From contig CAWAMD010000002.1 in NCBI GenBank assembly GCA_963783045.1, positions 186,001-250,000 on the forward strand: a stretch of 64,000 nt of DNA, given 5' to 3'. Of the stretch, positions 26,780-36,165 are shown piece after piece. This stretch comes from CAWAMD01 sp963783045. Lineage in GTDB: Bacteria > Actinomycetota > Nitriliruptoria > Nitriliruptorales > Nitriliruptoraceae. How positions within the stretch are numbered: position 1 is the stretch's first letter; each line of letters opens with the position of its first letter. The position numbers were made by a program, and so were the translations under genes. The notes beneath the pieces were generated by a model. It was not told the DNA's origin and did not search any database. It saw only the letters and a program-made list of their open reading frames with translations.

Positions 26780-29158
26780 ATGTCTGTTGCCACCCTCCGG
26801 CCGCCCGCGTGGCTGGCACTCGCTCTCGTGGCCCCCCTGCTGGCGGCGGCACCGGCCCGCGCCGGCACCGCGCACGGGCCGGTCACGATCCGCGACGGCC
26901 ATGCACGGATCCAGGTGCTGAGCGACACGCTGGTGCGGCTCGAGTACGCGCCCGACGACCGGTTCGAGGACCGCCCGACCTTCCAGGCGCTCAGGCGCGA
27001 CTGGGCCGAGGTCCCCGTGTCCCGGACCGTTGACGGCGGGTGGCTCGAGGTGCGGACCGGGGCGATGACGGTCCGCTACCGGCAGGGATCGGGGCCCTTC
27101 ACCGCCGACAACACGGAGGTCGTGGTCGACGCCGGCGGCGAGGCGGTCCACGGGGCGCCGGGGTGGCCGTCGCAGTCCGCGTCGCTGCCGCAGCCGCCGG
27201 CGCCGACGCTCCTCCCCAACCCCTGGCCCGCACCGCTCCCGGCCGACGCGTCACGGCCGCAGGCCGACGATCCGAACGCGATCGGCGGCTGGTACCGGGG
27301 GCTCGACAACCAGGCGGGCCCCGTGACGCTCCACGACGGGCTGCTGACACGGCGCGGCTGGTACCTGCTCGACGACACCGTGTCCCCGGTTCGATCCGAC
27401 GACGGGTACCTGCCCCGCGCACGGTCCGGCGACTACCGCGACGGCTACCTGTTCGGGTACGGCCACGACTACGAGCAGGGACTCGCGGACCTCGCGCGCC
27501 TGACCGGTCCCCCACCGCTGCCGCCGAAGGCGATGTTCGGCAACTGGTTCTCGCGCTACCACGCCTACACCGCGGCCGACTACCGGCAGGACCTGCTGCC
27601 GGCCTTCCGATCCGAACGGGTGCCGCTGGACGTGCTCATGGTGGACACGGACTTCAAGGCGCCGAACCAGTGGGACGGCTGGGAGTGGAACCGGGCGCTG
27701 TTCCCCGACCCCGCCGGGTTCCTCGACTGGGCCCATGGCCAGGGGCTGCTCGTCGGGTTCAACGTCCACCCGAGCATCACGGGCGCCGACCCACGGTTCG
27801 CGGAGGCCGACCGGCGCGCCGGCGGGCTGACGCGGACGCCGGTGCGCTGCCGGATCTACACCCGCGACCCGCGCAACGACTGCTACGCGTTCGACCTCGC
27901 CAAACCGGGCGACCGGGACGCGTACTGGTGGCTGCACGCCCCGTTCGAGTGGGACGGCACCGACTTCTGGTGGCTCGACTGGTGCTGCGACGACGCCTCG
28001 GTCTCGCTGCCCGGCGTGTCGCCGGACGCGTGGATGAACAACCTCTACGCGTCACGGCGAGCCGGGCAGGACGGGCGCGGGTTCGTGCTGTCGCGGGTCG
28101 GGTCGTCGTTCCAGGATTACGACAGCTCGTTCCCCGGACCCTGGGCGGACGCACGGAGCACGATCCACTTCACGGGCGACGCCGTGTCGACGTGGGACAT
28201 GCTCGGCTTCCAGATCCGGTTCACCGCCGCCGAGGGTGCCACGGGCCTGCCCTACGTCTCCCACGACATCGGCGGGTTCCACGGACCGCACCTGCCCGAC
28301 GACCTCTACGTGCGCTGGGTCCAGCTCGGCGCGTTCCAGCCGATCAACCGGCTGCACTCCTCCGACGGCGACCGGCTGCCCTGGGACTACGGTGAGCCGG
28401 CCCGCTCCATCGCCGAGCGGTTCCTGCGGTTGCGCGAGTCGCTCGTCCCCACGCTGTACACGCTCGCGTGGCAGGCGCACACCCGCGGGATGCCGATGGT
28501 GCGGGCCATGCCGCTGGCCTACCCGGCAGCCGACGCGGCCTACTCCCACGACGGGCAGTACCTGCTCGGCGACGACCTGCTCGTCGCACCCGTGGACCAG
28601 CCCGGCGTGCCCGCCACGAAGGAGGTCTGGTTCCCGCCCGGATACTGGCGCGACATCTTCACCGGCGAGGTCCACGCGGGCCCGTCGGTCGAGACGCTGT
28701 CCGTGCCGCTGGACCGCATGCCGGTGTTCCAGCGCGCCGGCGGGATCGTGGTCCGCCAGCCGTACATGGACCATGTGGGTGCGCGTCCGTCGGCGCCCCT
28801 GGAGGTGTCGGTGGTGGCCGGCGACGACGGACGGTTCGACCTGTACGAGGACGCGGGGCGTGGTGGCGGCGCCGACGCCGGTGCGCATGCGCTCACGCCG
28901 CTGCGCTACGACGACGGGGCGCGGACGCTGACGATCGGTCCCGCCGCGGGGCGCTACCCGGGCCAGGCCGCACGGCGCGGGTGGGACGTGTCGATCGCCG
29001 GTGTCGCGCCGCCGGTCACGGTGTCGGTCGGCGGCCGCGCGCTGGCACGCTCGGGTGCGGGGCGGGGCAGCGAGGGCTGGTGGGTGGATGGCGACACGGT
29101 GCACGTGCGGCTGCGTGGGCGGCCCGTCGGGGCGCCGGTGACGATCCGACTGGGCTGA
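26780..29158 (+). CDS. Secreted glycoside hydrolase family 31 enzyme
   Basis: Seen: 792 residues from the ATG at 26780 (out-of-family sequence precedes it in frame). A signal peptide ends at about residue 30 (AAPARAG). The GH31 barrel shows VPLDVLMVDTDF, then FWWLDWCCDD (probable nucleophile Asp), LSRVGSSFQDY, and HFTGDAVSTWDML (probable acid/base Asp), then GLPYVSHDIGGFHG. A C-terminal beta-domain follows. Known: GH31 includes alpha-glucosidases, xylosidases, transglucosidases and sulfoquinovosidases; the specificity cannot be read here. The double Cys after the nucleophile motif is distinctive. It stands alone, divergent from the ClC gene. Confidence 0.88.
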   Translation: MSVATLRPPAWLALALVAPLLAAAPARAGTAHGPVTIRDGHARIQVLSDTLVRLEYAPDDRFEDRPTFQALRRDWAEVPVSRTVDGGWLEVRTGAMTVRYRQGSGPFTADNTEVVVDAGGEAVHGAPGWPSQSASLPQPPAPTLLPNPWPAPLPADASRPQADDPNAIGGWYRGLDNQAGPVTLHDGLLTRRGWYLLDDTVSPVRSDDGYLPRARSGDYRDGYLFGYGHDYEQGLADLARLTGPPPLPPKAMFGNWFSRYHAYTAADYRQDLLPAFRSERVPLDVLMVDTDFKAPNQWDGWEWNRALFPDPAGFLDWAHGQGLLVGFNVHPSITGADPRFAEADRRAGGLTRTPVRCRIYTRDPRNDCYAFDLAKPGDRDAYWWLHAPFEWDGTDFWWLDWCCDDASVSLPGVSPDAWMNNLYASRRAGQDGRGFVLSRVGSSFQDYDSSFPGPWADARSTIHFTGDAVSTWDMLGFQIRFTAAEGATGLPYVSHDIGGFHGPHLPDDLYVRWVQLGAFQPINRLHSSDGDRLPWDYGEPARSIAERFLRLRESLVPTLYTLAWQAHTRGMPMVRAMPLAYPAADAAYSHDGQYLLGDDLLVAPVDQPGVPATKEVWFPPGYWRDIFTGEVHAGPSVETLSVPLDRMPVFQRAGGIVVRQPYMDHVGARPSAPLEVSVVAGDDGRFDLYEDAGRGGGADAGAHALTPLRYDDGARTLTIGPAAGRYPGQAARRGWDVSIAGVAPPVTVSVGGRALARSGAGRGSEGWWVDGDTVHVRLRGRPVGAPVTIRLG

Positions 29159-29190
29159 CCTGCGTGCGTGGCGTGGCCGCTGCGCACGCC

Positions 29191-29439
29191 AACTCGGGCG
29201 GATCGTCCAATATTTCGTGCAAACCGCCCGAGTTAGCGCACCTCCCGACACCTCCCGTGACCAAACTCGGGCGGATCGTCCAACATTTCGTGCAAACCGC
29301 CCGAGTTAGCGCCCTCCCGTGACCAAACTCGGGCGGATCGTCCAGCATTTCGTGCAAACCGCCCGAGTTAGCGCACCTCCCGTGACCGAACTCGGGCGGA
29401 TCACCCCGCATTTCGTGCAGACCGCTCGAGTTGCCGGGC
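29191..29439. repeat. Array of four ~50-bp hairpin repeats
   Basis: Four copies begin at 29191, 29264, 29326 and 29389 (spacing 73, 62 and 63 bp). Each is an inverted repeat: left arm AACTCGGGCGG, a 22-23 nt loop with the conserved run ATTTCGTGCA, and right arm CCGCCCGAGTT. The 13-24 bp between units are also similar (GCGCACCTCCCGTGACC). The fourth copy is degenerate. The array fills most of the 353 bp between the GH31 gene and selC. The first hairpin may end the GH31 transcript. There is no gene in this interval. Confidence 0.9.
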
Positions 29440-29511
29440 ACGGACGTTCGAGGGCGCGCCGGTAGGCTCCGGTCGGTCCGTCGTGCCGGCGATCCCGTGG
29501 CGGCGGCACCG

Positions 29512-29607
29512 GGAGGCGTCTGGGTTCCTGGTGGGCCCCGCGGTCTTCAAAACCGTTGAGGGGGTGCTGAGCCCGCTGGCAGGTTCAATTCCTGTCCGCC
29601 TCCGCCA
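29512..29607 (+). tRNA. selC: tRNA-Sec (selenocysteine, anticodon UCA)
   Basis: Seen: 93 nt plus encoded CCA (605-607 of the 29 kb block). Acceptor arms GGAGGCG (29512-29518) and CGCCTCC (29597-29603) pair perfectly; discriminator G. A 6-bp D-stem GGGTTC/GGGCCC with a short CTGGT loop, anticodon stem-loop GCGGT-CTTCAAA-ACCGT with anticodon TCA at 29547-29549, a long variable arm and a T-arm GGCAGG-TTCAATT-CCTGTC. The long D-stem, long variable arm, UCA anticodon and 13-bp acceptor/T stack are the hallmarks of selenocysteine tRNA. It reads UGA with SelB. selA, selB and selD are not in the window. Confidence 0.95.
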
Positions 29608-29693
29608 GGCCGAGCGCCTCGTGCGGCCAGCGTCGCACCCGCGCCCGAGACACGTACGCCAAGAGATCCTGACGTCTTGCTCCCACCTCTCGA

Positions 29694-29952
29694 CTAGACC
29701 TCTACGAGCTCCTGGCCCCGGAAGTAGGAGGCGTGGGTCTGCTTGACGGTCTCGAGATCGTCGGAGCCGACGAGAACGATGTCCAGGTGGCGGCCCGCTG
29801 CGGCCGTCTCGCGCTCCAGGCGGTCGTAGGCACGTTCGGCCTCCGAGGCGTCGCCATACTCACGGACCTCGGTGATGCGCGTGCGCTTGGTCGTGAACGA
29901 CGAGGAAGTACCGGACGACTTCCTCGCTCGAGGGTGCCTCCACCGCTGTCAC
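29694..29952 (-). pseudogene. Frameshifted small gene of a two-gene cassette
   Basis: Seen: from a GTG at 29952 (overlapping the stop of the preceding gene as GTGA) the frame reads VTAVEAPSSEEVVRYFLVVHD and then hits a stop near 29860. A second frame, open to a TAG at 29694, takes over at that point: TKRTRITEVREYGDASEAE and onward, ending YFRGQELVEV. The two halves join into one ~85-residue protein if one indel near 29890 is corrected. Its layout (beta-strand start, ExA-RA-LE middle, HASYF end) resembles small uncharacterised proteins of the FLVIYDR...RTHARYF kind. This is either a real frameshift or a sequencing error. Function unknown. Confidence 0.6.
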
Positions 29953-30209
29953 CACCTGACCTCCGCGTCGCGGATCATGCGTTCGATCGTAGCGCGCTGC
30001 TCATCCAGTTCGGCCTGCAACGACGGGCTCACGCCCTGTTCGGCCCGCTGATACAGCCCCGCAAGCCGCCGGAAGGCCCCCACCACCCGTGGCGGCCCGT
30101 CGCCGTTCTTGAGTGCAGGGTGGGGCTCGTAGCGGGGCTGGGCGGGGGCCGGCAGCCAGCGCTGCGCGTCCCACCGCTCCAGGGCAAAGGGCCCCGTGGT
30201 CACGTCCAT
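29949..30209 (-). CDS. Hypothetical 86-residue protein
   Basis: Seen: ATG at 30209, 86 residues, with WDAQRWLPAPAQPRYEPHPAL and a C-terminal amphipathic helix (LQAELDEQRATIERMIRDAEVRW). No recognised domain. It overlaps the frameshifted gene downstream by four bases, so both form a small cassette beside selC. The helical acidic-basic C-terminus would suit a protein-protein contact, but a toxin-antitoxin role cannot be supported. Base composition is slightly less GC-rich than in the neighbours, which may mean acquired DNA. Confidence 0.5.
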   Translation of the reverse strand: MDVTTGPFALERWDAQRWLPAPAQPRYEPHPALKNGDGPPRVVGAFRRLAGLYQRAEQGVSPSLQAELDEQRATIERMIRDAEVRW

Positions 30210-30856
30210 CGGTGAGCGGTTGTCGAGCGTGGGCGGACCGTCTCGCCCACCTCCGCGGTCTCGGGGTCGGCGGATAGCCGCACCCCGCGACCACCAGCCG
30301 AACGATGCTCCGCAAACCACCCCCCGTCTCTCGCCTCAACGATAGGCGCGAGTGACCGCCCGGAGGCTTCTTCCGCGCGGTACGCGAGTGACCGCCCGGA
30401 GGCTTCTTCCGCGCGGCCAACAGGAACGGGACCGATGACATCTCGTGTAGCCTCTCGGCGTACGCGGCGGGCACCTGCAATCGGGCGTGGAGCCCACGGG
30501 GGGTAGCGGCCCGGAGCTTGACCGAAGGCCATCGACGTTCCCGCTACGGGCGACCAGCGGAACCGCAGCGTGGTGGCGCTCTCACCTGGGGGCCCCGCTC
30601 GTCCCCGGAGTGGTGCGCGACTGGCCCACACGGGGGAACCATGAGCACAGCTGTGAGCCCACGGCGGGTCGACGCCCGACTCGCTGACGTGGTTGCGGCT
30701 GCGCAATATGCCGAGGTGATCGTTGCACCGGGACGGTCGCACTTCGACGACGACGTGATCGTGCGATTGGCCGGGGTCGCTCCACGCGGCAGGCGCAGTG
30801 AGGAACCCTCGCCGGCCTGCCGGCGTCCTATCCTGCACACCGACACGGGGGTGCAC
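30210..30856. other. 647-bp region without a convincing gene; contains 36-bp tandem repeats
   Basis: Open frames exist on both strands but none shows a domain, a ribosome-binding site or sensible composition. A unit beginning GCGAGTGACCGCCC and ending TTCCGCGCGG occurs twice at 30348-30380 and 30384-30416 (period 36). On the minus strand, before the repeats, a short stretch from a TTG at 30480 (QVPAAYAERLHEM) looks protein-like and may be a remnant. The region 30641-30790 is relatively AT-rich. Together with the frameshifted gene it looks like decayed, possibly acquired DNA beside selC. Confidence 0.55.
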
Positions 30857-31759
30857 ATGCGGGACGCTCAGCCTCGACGTTCCTGGGGAACGTTGTCCTG
30901 GACGGTGCCGCTGCTGGCGGTCGTGATGCTCGTCGCGGCGGTCGGGTTCGTGCTCGCCGGGTACGGCACGGGCCACCGTGCGCCGGGATATCTGACCGCC
31001 GCGTGGACCGGTCCGGACGGCCGCCCGGCCCAGCGCGGCCAGGGCGCGGGGCGCTCCTTCGAGGTGACCACCTACCGCGGGGCCGATCACTGCGGCTGGG
31101 AGTCGGCCGTCTTCCTGGATCTGGGCTGGCCGGTCGGCGCGACGGTCACCGTCGCCGGCCCCACCGCAATCCGCCAGTACGTCCGCGACCCCGAGGGCGT
31201 GCTCAGCCCCGGGTTTCGCCTCGCGGGTTCCTTCGCCGCCGACACCAGGCTGCCGGACGGCGCCGTCGATACCGGCTACCACACCGACCGGCTCCACCTC
31301 TGGCTCGACGCGGCCTCGACGGATGCCGCCTACCTGGTGGATGGCGTCACGCGACGGGTGGAGCGCTGGCCGAGGGCAGCCACACCTGCCGCCTGCGACG
31401 TAACCGGCGATGCGCGGCGTCGCCGCCGCAGGCCCGGCTCACCGCGGCTTCAGGTCGCCAGGGCCGCGACCGACATCACAAGGAGACGATCGTCACGGGG
31501 CGGGACATCACGGGCATGCCGAGGCGCCTCCGGCCAGCGACCGCGGACGGGCTGCGGGTCGCGACCGCCCGCATCCTTGGGGCCGCCGGCTGCCTGCTGC
31601 TCCTGCTCATCGGGACGAACCTCATCCTGCTCGCGGCCGTCGCGTTCGGGCTGCTCGCCGGCGTCACCGGCACATGCAAGATCGCCACCGACCCCGACCG
31701 GGCCCACCTCTCCCTCGGGGCCGCCATCGTCGCCACAACGGTCCTGCTCCCGGCGCTGA
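30857..31759 (+). CDS. Single-pass membrane protein, unknown function; 3' end doubtful
   Basis: Seen: from the ATG at 30857 the frame gives a membrane helix (TLSWTVPLLAVVMLVAAVGF, residues about 13-35) and an extracytoplasmic domain of ~170 residues with FEVTTYRGADHCGWESAVF and DTGYHTDRLHLWLD. That coherent part ends near 31430. The formal stop is at 31759, and the last ~100 codons overlap the next gene and read as low-complexity shadow sequence. A TAA sits one frame away at 31401. A frameshift or sequencing error near 31380-31440 is therefore likely. No family recognised. Confidence 0.55.
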   Translation: MRDAQPRRSWGTLSWTVPLLAVVMLVAAVGFVLAGYGTGHRAPGYLTAAWTGPDGRPAQRGQGAGRSFEVTTYRGADHCGWESAVFLDLGWPVGATVTVAGPTAIRQYVRDPEGVLSPGFRLAGSFAADTRLPDGAVDTGYHTDRLHLWLDAASTDAAYLVDGVTRRVERWPRAATPAACDVTGDARRRRRRPGSPRLQVARAATDITRRRSSRGGTSRACRGASGQRPRTGCGSRPPASLGPPAACCSCSSGRTSSCSRPSRSGCSPASPAHARSPPTPTGPTSPSGPPSSPQRSCSRR

Positions 31760-31986
31760 GCAGCAGCGTGCCGCTGGCCGTCGTCGACCTGGTGGCGGTC
31801 GGCTGCTTCGTCGGGGCCTGGCACACCGTCGACCGGCTTCGTACCGAGCGGCGCCGCGCCTGGGGCGTCAGGCAGAAGGACATCCTCGCCCGGCAGCAGG
31901 AGCTGGCCACGCGCAAGCATGCGCTGGCCAACCGGCCGCGACACCACCCCGACGACGTTCCGGCACGGTCCCGGGGGCCGGAGTGA
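31516..31986 (+). CDS. Small two-to-three-helix membrane protein, unknown function
   Basis: Seen: 156 residues from the ATG at 31516. Hydrophobic segments at ARILGAAGCLLLLLIG, ILLAAVAFGLLAG and around AAIVATTVLLPAL, followed by a Arg/Lys-rich C-terminal helix (LRTERRRAWGVRQKDILARQQELATRKHA). A strong AAGGAG lies at about 31480, but the codons at the right distance are not ATG, GTG or TTG; the chosen start is 27 nt further on. No domain recognised. Its start overlaps the doubtful end of the previous gene. Confidence 0.55.
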   Translation: MPRRLRPATADGLRVATARILGAAGCLLLLLIGTNLILLAAVAFGLLAGVTGTCKIATDPDRAHLSLGAAIVATTVLLPALSSSVPLAVVDLVAVGCFVGAWHTVDRLRTERRRAWGVRQKDILARQQELATRKHALANRPRHHPDDVPARSRGPE

Positions 31987-32075
31987 CCGCACCCCTGCGT
32001 TGAGGCGCCTCGCGTCCGGCCTCGGCACGCCTCGCCACGGATAGTGTCGGGGGGTCGGCGCACCCGAGGAGACCA

Positions 32076-33062
<987 letters not shown>

Positions 33063-33151
33063 GCCACGAACCAGGCCCCGAGCGACGTACGATGGTGCGA
33101 GGGGCAGCAGGTCGGGCAGTCAGTCATCGGACGGGCACAGGCGGTGTGGCG

Positions 33152-33853
33152 ATGGTCGACGACGCGGCGATCCTGCGGGCCTTCGGCGACTACGCCGAGG
33201 CGCTCCTCGGCACCTACGACGTCGGTGCGGTGCTGTACCGGCTCGCCGACCAGGTCGTCGAGGTGCTCCAGGTCGACGGCGCCGGGGTCCTGCTCGCCCA
33301 CGGCGACGACCGGCTCGCGTTCGTCGCCGCGACGAACGGGGATGTCGCCGCCGTCGAGGCGCAGCAGGTCGCCCTTGCCGAAGGGCCCTGCCATCAGGCG
33401 TACGAGGCGGGCGAGCCGGTGGTGGTCGCGAACCTCGAGGACGACCAGCGGTGGCCCCGCTACCGCCGCGCGGCGCTCGATCGGGGCGTTCGGGCGGTGC
33501 TCGGCATCCCGATGCCGGTCGGTGAGCAGCGCATCGGGGCGCTCAACGTCTACCGCCGCGAGTCGCACGACTGGACCGACAAGGAGCTCGAGGCTGCCCG
33601 TGTCCTGGCAGACATGGCGTCCGGCTACATCCTCAACAGCAGCCGCCTCGAGGAGGCCACGACGCTGGCCGGTCAGCTCCAGGAGGCGCTCGACAGCCGG
33701 ATCGTCGTCGAGCAGGCCAAGGGCATCCTCGCCGAGCGCAAGGGCATCTCGCCATCCGCGGCCTTCGAGCTGGTCCGCTCGCACGCGCGCCACAACCGGA
33801 GCCGGGTCCACACCGTCGCGCGCCAGGTGGTCGAGGGTGAGCTCGACCTGTGA
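33152..33853 (+). CDS. GAF-ANTAR regulatory protein
   Basis: Seen: 233 residues from the ATG at 33152 (a GTG two codons earlier is possible). An N-terminal GAF domain (about residues 15-155) has the typical GPCHQAYEAGEPVVVANL and GIPMPVGEQRIGALNVYR. The C-terminal ANTAR domain carries SRIVVEQAKGILAERKGIS and RNHNRSR-type residues (HARHNRSRVHTVA). Known: ANTAR proteins bind dual RNA hairpins and prevent transcription termination; GAF domains sense small ligands. GAF-ANTAR proteins are characteristic of actinobacteria. Its RNA targets are not known; the local hairpins cannot be matched to an ANTAR target by eye. Confidence 0.93.
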   Translation: MVDDAAILRAFGDYAEALLGTYDVGAVLYRLADQVVEVLQVDGAGVLLAHGDDRLAFVAATNGDVAAVEAQQVALAEGPCHQAYEAGEPVVVANLEDDQRWPRYRRAALDRGVRAVLGIPMPVGEQRIGALNVYRRESHDWTDKELEAARVLADMASGYILNSSRLEEATTLAGQLQEALDSRIVVEQAKGILAERKGISPSAAFELVRSHARHNRSRVHTVARQVVEGELDL

Positions 33854-33901
33854 GCACGGCACGGCGCCTGACACGCCGACCACACCGACGGACCACCGTG
33901 G

Positions 33902-34855
33902 TCATGGCTCGAGCAGCGACAGCCGCTCGCGCCAGTGCGGCTGCGAGAACCGTTCCATCGCCGACCGGTAGGCCTGCGTGAAGACCGCCGTGCGTCGGCG
34001 CGGCTCCATGGCGTTGATCCCCATGGCTGCCACGTCCGCCGCGGTCGGCTGGACGGCGACCACGACCGCGCCCGCGTTGCGGACCCGTGTCGCCTCCACC
34101 CCGAGGCGCCAGCGGAAGGCGTGCCGGGTGAGCAGGTCCGCAGCGGGCTTCCAGTGACGCCGGTGGACCGACATGGGCGAGCTCACCACGACGACCTCGA
34201 GGCCGAGCCCGGCGACGAGGTCGGCGTTCGTCGGCGACGCCACGCCACCGTCGACGAACCGAACGCCGTCGACCTCGACGGGACGGAACCAGGCCGGCAC
34301 GGCACACGAGGCCGCCACGGCCGTGCCGACGTGCGCGGACCAGGCCTCGTCCCGTCCGAAGACGACGCGCCGGCCGTCCTGCAGCCCGACGGCCGGGAGC
34401 CAGAGCGTCCCCGCCGGCCAGTCCGCGTCGAACAGGGCACGGATCTGGGTCGCGAAGGTGTCGAGGGATGCGGTCCCGGGTGGCAGCAGACCCGCCAGGG
34501 TCGCCACGAGGGGCACCGAGCCCGGCCGTCGCAGCGAGCGTGCCAGCAGTCGCGGGGCGGCCATCCCCGGCCGCGGAACGGAGGGACGCGGCAGCGGCGT
34601 CGGTCGCCCCACCCGTGCGAGCAGCTCCTGCCCGCTGGCCGACAGGGGATCACCGACGTAGCGGGCGCCGATGTCGTGGACGCTCAGGCCGGCGCGCAGC
34701 AGTGCGCCGACGTGCGACCCGGCCGAGGTCCCGACGACGACCTGCGCGGCGCGCGGATCCCAGCCGGTGATCTCCACCAGCGCACGGAGCACCCCGGCGT
34801 GGAAGGCATGACCGGCGACGCCGCCGGCACCAAGGACGAGCCCGACCCGCGCCAT
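33902..34855 (-). CDS. Patatin-like phospholipase
   Basis: Seen: 317 residues. Patatin motifs: glycine-rich oxyanion loop GLVLGAGGVAGHAFHAG, nucleophile elbow VVVGTSAGS (GxSxG) and catalytic Asp in RFVDGGVASPTNADL (DGG). Known: serine-aspartate dyad lipid acyl hydrolases. Actinobacterial members of this kind act on membrane or storage lipids. No signal peptide, so probably cytoplasmic or membrane-associated. Convergent with the GAF-ANTAR gene. Confidence 0.9.
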   Translation of the reverse strand: MARVGLVLGAGGVAGHAFHAGVLRALVEITGWDPRAAQVVVGTSAGSHVGALLRAGLSVHDIGARYVGDPLSASGQELLARVGRPTPLPRPSVPRPGMAAPRLLARSLRRPGSVPLVATLAGLLPPGTASLDTFATQIRALFDADWPAGTLWLPAVGLQDGRRVVFGRDEAWSAHVGTAVAASCAVPAWFRPVEVDGVRFVDGGVASPTNADLVAGLGLEVVVVSSPMSVHRRHWKPAADLLTRHAFRWRLGVEATRVRNAGAVVVAVQPTAADVAAMGINAMEPRRRTAVFTQAYRSAMERFSQPHWRERLSLLEP

Positions 34856-34893
34856 CGCGCCTCCTCACCTGCGGTGAGGAGCATAGGACGCGG

Positions 34894-35187
34894 TCAGGCG
34901 ATCGCCGCCCGCAGCTGGTCGGCCGTCGGCGTTCCCGACGGGCCATGCGGGGTCGAGTAGAGGCGGCAGGCGAGCCCGACGGGCGCATCGCCGGCAGCGA
35001 AGGGATCGCGGCCGTCCACGAGGATGGTGGGCGAGCCCCGGAACTGCCAGCGCTCCGCGTCCTCCGGGCCGTCGATCCGCTCGAGGCGGATGTCGAGATC
35101 CAGCTCGTCAGCGAGGTTGCGCAGGGTCTTCTCGGCCAGGCGCCACGACGGGCACCCGTCGAAGTAGAGCAGGGTGACCTCGTGCAA
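34894..35187 (-). CDS. Small thioredoxin-fold protein
   Basis: Seen: 97 residues. The start VTLLYFDGCPSWRLAEKTL is a thioredoxin-like beta-strand and helix with a single-Cys DGCPSW site, and GSPTILVDGRDPFA contains the cis-Pro loop. The second active-site Cys is missing. Known: such DGCPNW-type proteins are common in actinobacteria, often annotated as thioredoxin family or alkylmercury-lyase-like; the role is unclear. A single further Cys is in VGLACRLY. Confidence 0.75.
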   Translation of the reverse strand: MHEVTLLYFDGCPSWRLAEKTLRNLADELDLDIRLERIDGPEDAERWQFRGSPTILVDGRDPFAAGDAPVGLACRLYSTPHGPSGTPTADQLRAAIA

Positions 35188-35262
35188 TGGGTTCCTTGCA
35201 TGCAGGGGACACCCCGCACGGTAGGGGCCACACTGTCCGAACGCAGGTGCGGCCGCTGCCGG

Positions 35263-36165
35263 CTACGACGTGTCGGTGATCCCCGACCGCAGGATCGTGC
35301 CCCACTCCTCCTGCGGGATCTCGGCCGGCTCCGTCGCGGCGACGAAGTCCGCGATGGTCGCGGCGATCTCCTCCGGATGCTCGTGGTGCGGGAAGTGCCC
35401 CGCGTCGTCGAGGACGACGAGACGACTCCCGGGGATCGCGTCGTGGGCGGCGTGGCCGTGGTGGACCGGGATGATGTGGTCGCGTGCGCCCCAGACGATC
35501 AGCGTCGGGACGTGCTGGGCGAGGTAGAGCTTGTCCCGGGCGGAGACGCGCTGCCCGTACAGGCCGATCACCGCCTTGACCGTCGCGAGGAAGGCCCGCC
35601 GTGCGTCGGGATCGTGGAGACCGCCGACGCCGGACCAGCCCTCGGTCAGATCGGTGTCGACGGGGACGCCCACCCGCTGCAGCCCACGGCCGATGGCGCT
35701 GACGGTCCGCTGCACGGGCGCGCTCGCAAGCATCGAGAGGACCGGCCCGGCACCGGGCAGGGTCGCCGCACGCAGCACCGGGCTGACGTGCGTCCCGAGC
35801 CCGCCGCTGTCGACGAGGACGAGCCGACCCAGCATCGCGGGGAACTGGTAGGCGAACTGCAGGACGACGCCGCCGCCCAGGGAGTGGCCGACGAGGGTCG
35901 CCCGCGGCTCCTCGAGCGCGAGCATGAGGTCACGCACGGCCGCGGCGTAGGAGCCGAGCGAGTGATCGCCCGCGGGCAGGTCCGACTCCCCGTGCCCGGG
36001 CAGGTCGACGGCGATCAGCCGCGCGCGGTCGGCGAGGTGGTCGGCCAGCGGCTCCCAGGTCGACGAGTCCTGGGTGATGCCGTGGACGAGCACGATCGTC
36101 GGTCCCTCGCCGGCGACCCGGTACGCCAGGCGGCGGCCGTGGATGGTCACGTGTCGTCGCTGCAT
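35263..36165 (-). CDS. Alpha/beta hydrolase
   Basis: Seen: 300 residues from the ATG at 36165 with GGGAGG upstream. Oxyanion loop IVLVHGITQDSSTW, nucleophile elbow TLVGHSLGGGV (Ser), Asp in LIVWGARDHIIP and His in LDDAGHFPHHEHP. A cap domain occupies about residues 130-215. Known: alpha/beta hydrolase fold esterase/hydrolase; the substrate is not predictable. It is divergent from the YHS/nuo-like operon across about 280 bp. Confidence 0.88.
   Translation of the reverse strand: MQRRHVTIHGRRLAYRVAGEGPTIVLVHGITQDSSTWEPLADHLADRARLIAVDLPGHGESDLPAGDHSLGSYAAAVRDLMLALEEPRATLVGHSLGGGVVLQFAYQFPAMLGRLVLVDSGGLGTHVSPVLRAATLPGAGPVLSMLASAPVQRTVSAIGRGLQRVGVPVDTDLTEGWSGVGGLHDPDARRAFLATVKAVIGLYGQRVSARDKLYLAQHVPTLIVWGARDHIIPVHHGHAAHDAIPGSRLVVLDDAGHFPHHEHPEEIAATIADFVAATEPAEIPQEEWGTILRSGITDTS

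Noticed and set aside
29191..29439. Possible CRISPR array (four regularly spaced repeats of similar size)
   Set aside because: The repeats are self-complementary with long loops, the spacers are short and nearly identical to each other, and no cas gene is in the window.
29949..30209. Toxin-antitoxin interpretation of the small cassette beside selC
   Set aside because: Neither protein shows a known toxin or DNA-binding antitoxin motif, and one gene is broken.
30200..31297. 365-codon minus-strand frame
   Set aside because: It is low in complexity, contains the 36-bp repeat, and runs antisense to a better plus-strand gene; no ribosome-binding site or domain.
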